Positions 62,604 to 64,000 of a stretch of 64,000 nucleotides of DNA are shown in pieces. Source of the stretch: Pseudomonas mosselii (GTDB taxonomy: Bacteria > Pseudomonadota > Gammaproteobacteria > Pseudomonadales > Pseudomonadaceae); NCBI RefSeq assembly GCF_019823065.1, contig NZ_CP081966.1:3379501-3443500 (forward strand). Direction: 5' to 3'. The position numbers and the translations under genes were made by a program. Each line of letters opens with the position of its first letter. Position 1 is the first letter of the stretch. Below the pieces are notes generated by a model. It ran no database searches and was not told the origin of the DNA. It saw only the letters and a program-made list of their open reading frames with translations.

Positions 62604-64000
62604 ATGGCTTCGATTCAGGTGGATGGTGAGGACAAGACCGCAAAGATCAGCGACTGGGCGATTCACTGGAGCGAAAAGTACGAAGCACTGGAACTGACCT
62701 GTCATTTCCCCTCCAGTAAAAAATACACCCGCCCGCTCAGTAACTGCCGAGTATCACCTTCCCGCGAGTTGAGCAATGTACTGCTGACTAAACCTGGCAG
62801 CACGATCGTCAAACCCATCGACAAAGCGGTGATCTACGGCGAGCGATATGCCGTGGTGCACTATCCGGGCGGCACCAGGCCCTATGTCCACAAGATGGAC
62901 GGCATCGTCTTCACCGCCCCTACCTCGATCAAGGACACGCCGGTCTTCGGTTATTTCACTGCGGTCGCGAGTGCCCGACACGCTCAAGCGCATTCGAAGG
63001 CTGATCGTGACATAGCCAGCAATGTCGTAACTCAGCTTGGAAAACTGCCCTCCATCGCCAGCACTGCCTTGCAAGCCTATTGCACCGGGCGCAACGGCAC
63101 GCTCGCCCCGGGTCAGGGACTCATTTATCCGTTCGGGTTGAACGAAAGCCAGTACCAGGCCGTCGAGCGGGCATTCAGCGCGCAAATCAGCGTGATCGAA
63201 GGCCCACCGGGAACCGGCAAGACCCAGACCATCCTCAACATCCTCGCCAATATCCTGTTGCGCGGGCAGACGGTTGCGGTGCTGTCCAACAACAATGCGG
63301 CCGTGGCAAACGTCTACGAAAAGCTTGAGAAATGCGGCCTGGGCTACCTGGTCGCAAAGCTTGGCAACAAGGAAAACCGCGAAGCCTTCTTCGACGACAT
63401 GCCTGCATGGCCCTCCAGCGCACCCGGGCCGGCACCGTCCCTGGAAGAAATCCAGGGCTTGCTTACCCGCCTGAAGCAGCACCTGCACGACCACAACCGG
63501 GCGGCACAACTGCAGATCGAACTGGACGAGCTGGTCATCGAGCGGCGCTACCTGCAGCAGTGGCAGCTAGAAAACGGTGTGCAGGCCACAGGCTCGTTGG
63601 ACAAGTACGGGCTGACCCCTCGCAAGACTACCGACCTCATGGCCTACCTGGCGCATTTGGGCGAGCAGCGCGTGAAGCTCAAGGACCGCATCGAGCTGCT
63701 GCTCCAATTCAGAGTCTTTCGCACCAAGCCGTTCGCCGAGGGCGAGACGCGCATGGCCGCATTCCATGCCCTGCAGATGCATTACTACGACAAGTCGCTG
63801 CAGGATAAGGAAACCGAGCTGCGGGCGTGCCGTGAATCCTTGGCGCGCGCAAATTTCACGGCGTTGCTCAAAGAGCTGACAACCGCATCAATGCACCATC
63901 TGAAGCAGCATCTACAAGGTAAGGTTCCCCCGCGAGACAGCTTCGATGTCAAGACCTACCGCAGGGACTTTGATGCCTTCGTGCAGCGTTTCCCTATCCT
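62604..64000 (+). CDS. SF1-helicase-like AAA ATPase, 3' end beyond the window
   Basis: The frame opens at the ATG 62604 (AAGGG 5 nt upstream) and stays open to the last base, giving 465 residues; the rest lies outside. Residues 1-185 are a non-catalytic N-terminal part (ISDWAIHWSEKYEALELTCHFP). Then come the Q-motif-like LNESQYQAVERAFSAQISVI and Walker A EGPPGTGKTQT (199-209), followed by VAVLSNNNAAVANVYEKL, the typical motif Ia of Upf1/SF1 helicases. A coiled-coil insertion (about 290-440) follows. Downstream motifs II-VI cannot be seen. Such helicases occur in DNA repair and in phage-defence islands. Confidence 0.8.
   Translation, partial: MASIQVDGEDKTAKISDWAIHWSEKYEALELTCHFPSSKKYTRPLSNCRVSPSRELSNVLLTKPGSTIVKPIDKAVIYGERYAVVHYPGGTRPYVHKMDGIVFTAPTSIKDTPVFGYFTAVASARHAQAHSKADRDIASNVVTQLGKLPSIASTALQAYCTGRNGTLAPGQGLIYPFGLNESQYQAVERAFSAQISVIEGPPGTGKTQTILNILANILLRGQTVAVLSNNNAAVANVYEKLEKCGLGYLVAKLGNKENREAFFDDMPAWPSSAPGPAPSLEEIQGLLTRLKQHLHDHNRAAQLQIELDELVIERRYLQQWQLENGVQATGSLDKYGLTPRKTTDLMAYLAHLGEQRVKLKDRIELLLQFRVFRTKPFAEGETRMAAFHALQMHYYDKSLQDKETELRACRESLARANFTALLKELTTASMHHLKQHLQGKVPPRDSFDVKTYRRDFDAFVQRFPI

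Noticed and set aside
62365..62643. 92-residue minus-strand frame before the helicase-like gene
   Set aside because: Arg/Ser-rich, overlaps the helicase start and ribosome site, and has no conserved feature.

Overview
The window is a 64 kb, GC-rich, densely coding stretch of a gamma-proteobacterial chromosome. The gene content points to a fluorescent Pseudomonas of the P. putida group: a Fap functional-amyloid operon, a CobN/CobW/CbtAB cobalamin island, paired FecI/FecR/TonB-receptor systems, a DUF3077-type small protein and GTGGGAGCGGGCTTGCCCCGCG-type REP hairpins. This assignment rests on recognised protein families and on repeats, not on a database search. No rRNA, tRNA, CRISPR array, prophage or intact insertion sequence was seen.

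Layout. 0-2.8 kb: the 3' end of the fap operon (fapD cut by the window edge, then fapE and fapF). 2.9-6.4 kb: an LTA-synthase-like membrane sulfatase and a convergent VpsR-type sigma-54 activator. 7.1-16.4 kb: the cobalamin island. cobW, cobN, a ChlI-like ATPase and a ChlD-like vWA protein run leftwards; cbtB, cbtA, cobE and cobM run rightwards. Each arm starts with its own cobalamin riboswitch, and the two switches stand back to back. 16.4-22.0 kb: a DUF1272 gene, a BvgA/BvgS-like phosphorelay (LuxR response regulator plus hybrid kinase with two periplasmic solute-binding domains) and a convergent BdlA-like PAS-PAS-MCP receptor. 22-30 kb: mixed housekeeping and transport genes (VOC protein, MHS-type MFS carrier with AraC neighbour, fatty-acid hydroxylase, KfrA-like coiled-coil DNA binder, FNT channel, DUF3144, LysE exporter). 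30-35 kb: an MFS carrier, an acyl-CoA synthetase and a thiolase in one leftward operon, facing a PAS-LuxR regulator. 35-39 kb and 52-56 kb: two iron-related cell-surface signalling systems, each sigma factor, FecR anti-sigma and STN-domain TonB receptor, each behind a Fur-like box. 39-46 kb: small accessory genes (alpha/beta hydrolase, DUF3077, TerB-like, RidA/LysR pair, a two-domain GNAT, an unrecognised 142-residue protein, another GNAT) with dispersed hairpin repeats. 46.9-52.3 kb: a pxpA-BCCP-BC-pxpB-pxpC operon with a divergent LysR gene. 56.6-62 kb: MerR/SDR pair, GrpB, an adenylate-kinase-like ATPase, MerR/flavin oxidoreductase, cupin, AraC. From 62.6 kb an SF1-helicase-like ATPase runs off the window.

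The most interesting unit is the 46.9-51.2 kb operon. It encodes as separate proteins the four modules that are fused in urea carboxylase (biotin carboxylase, KipI/PxpB-like, KipA/PxpC-like, biotin carrier) plus the PxpA hydrolase. It therefore looks like a split biotin-dependent amide or lactam carboxylase with unknown substrate. Other points worth a look are the paired riboswitches, a dispersed roughly 50-bp hairpin family confined to 44-62 kb, a recurrent CTAGTTG motif in two intergenic regions, a transposase tail left next to a MerR gene, and the truncated helicase at the right edge.
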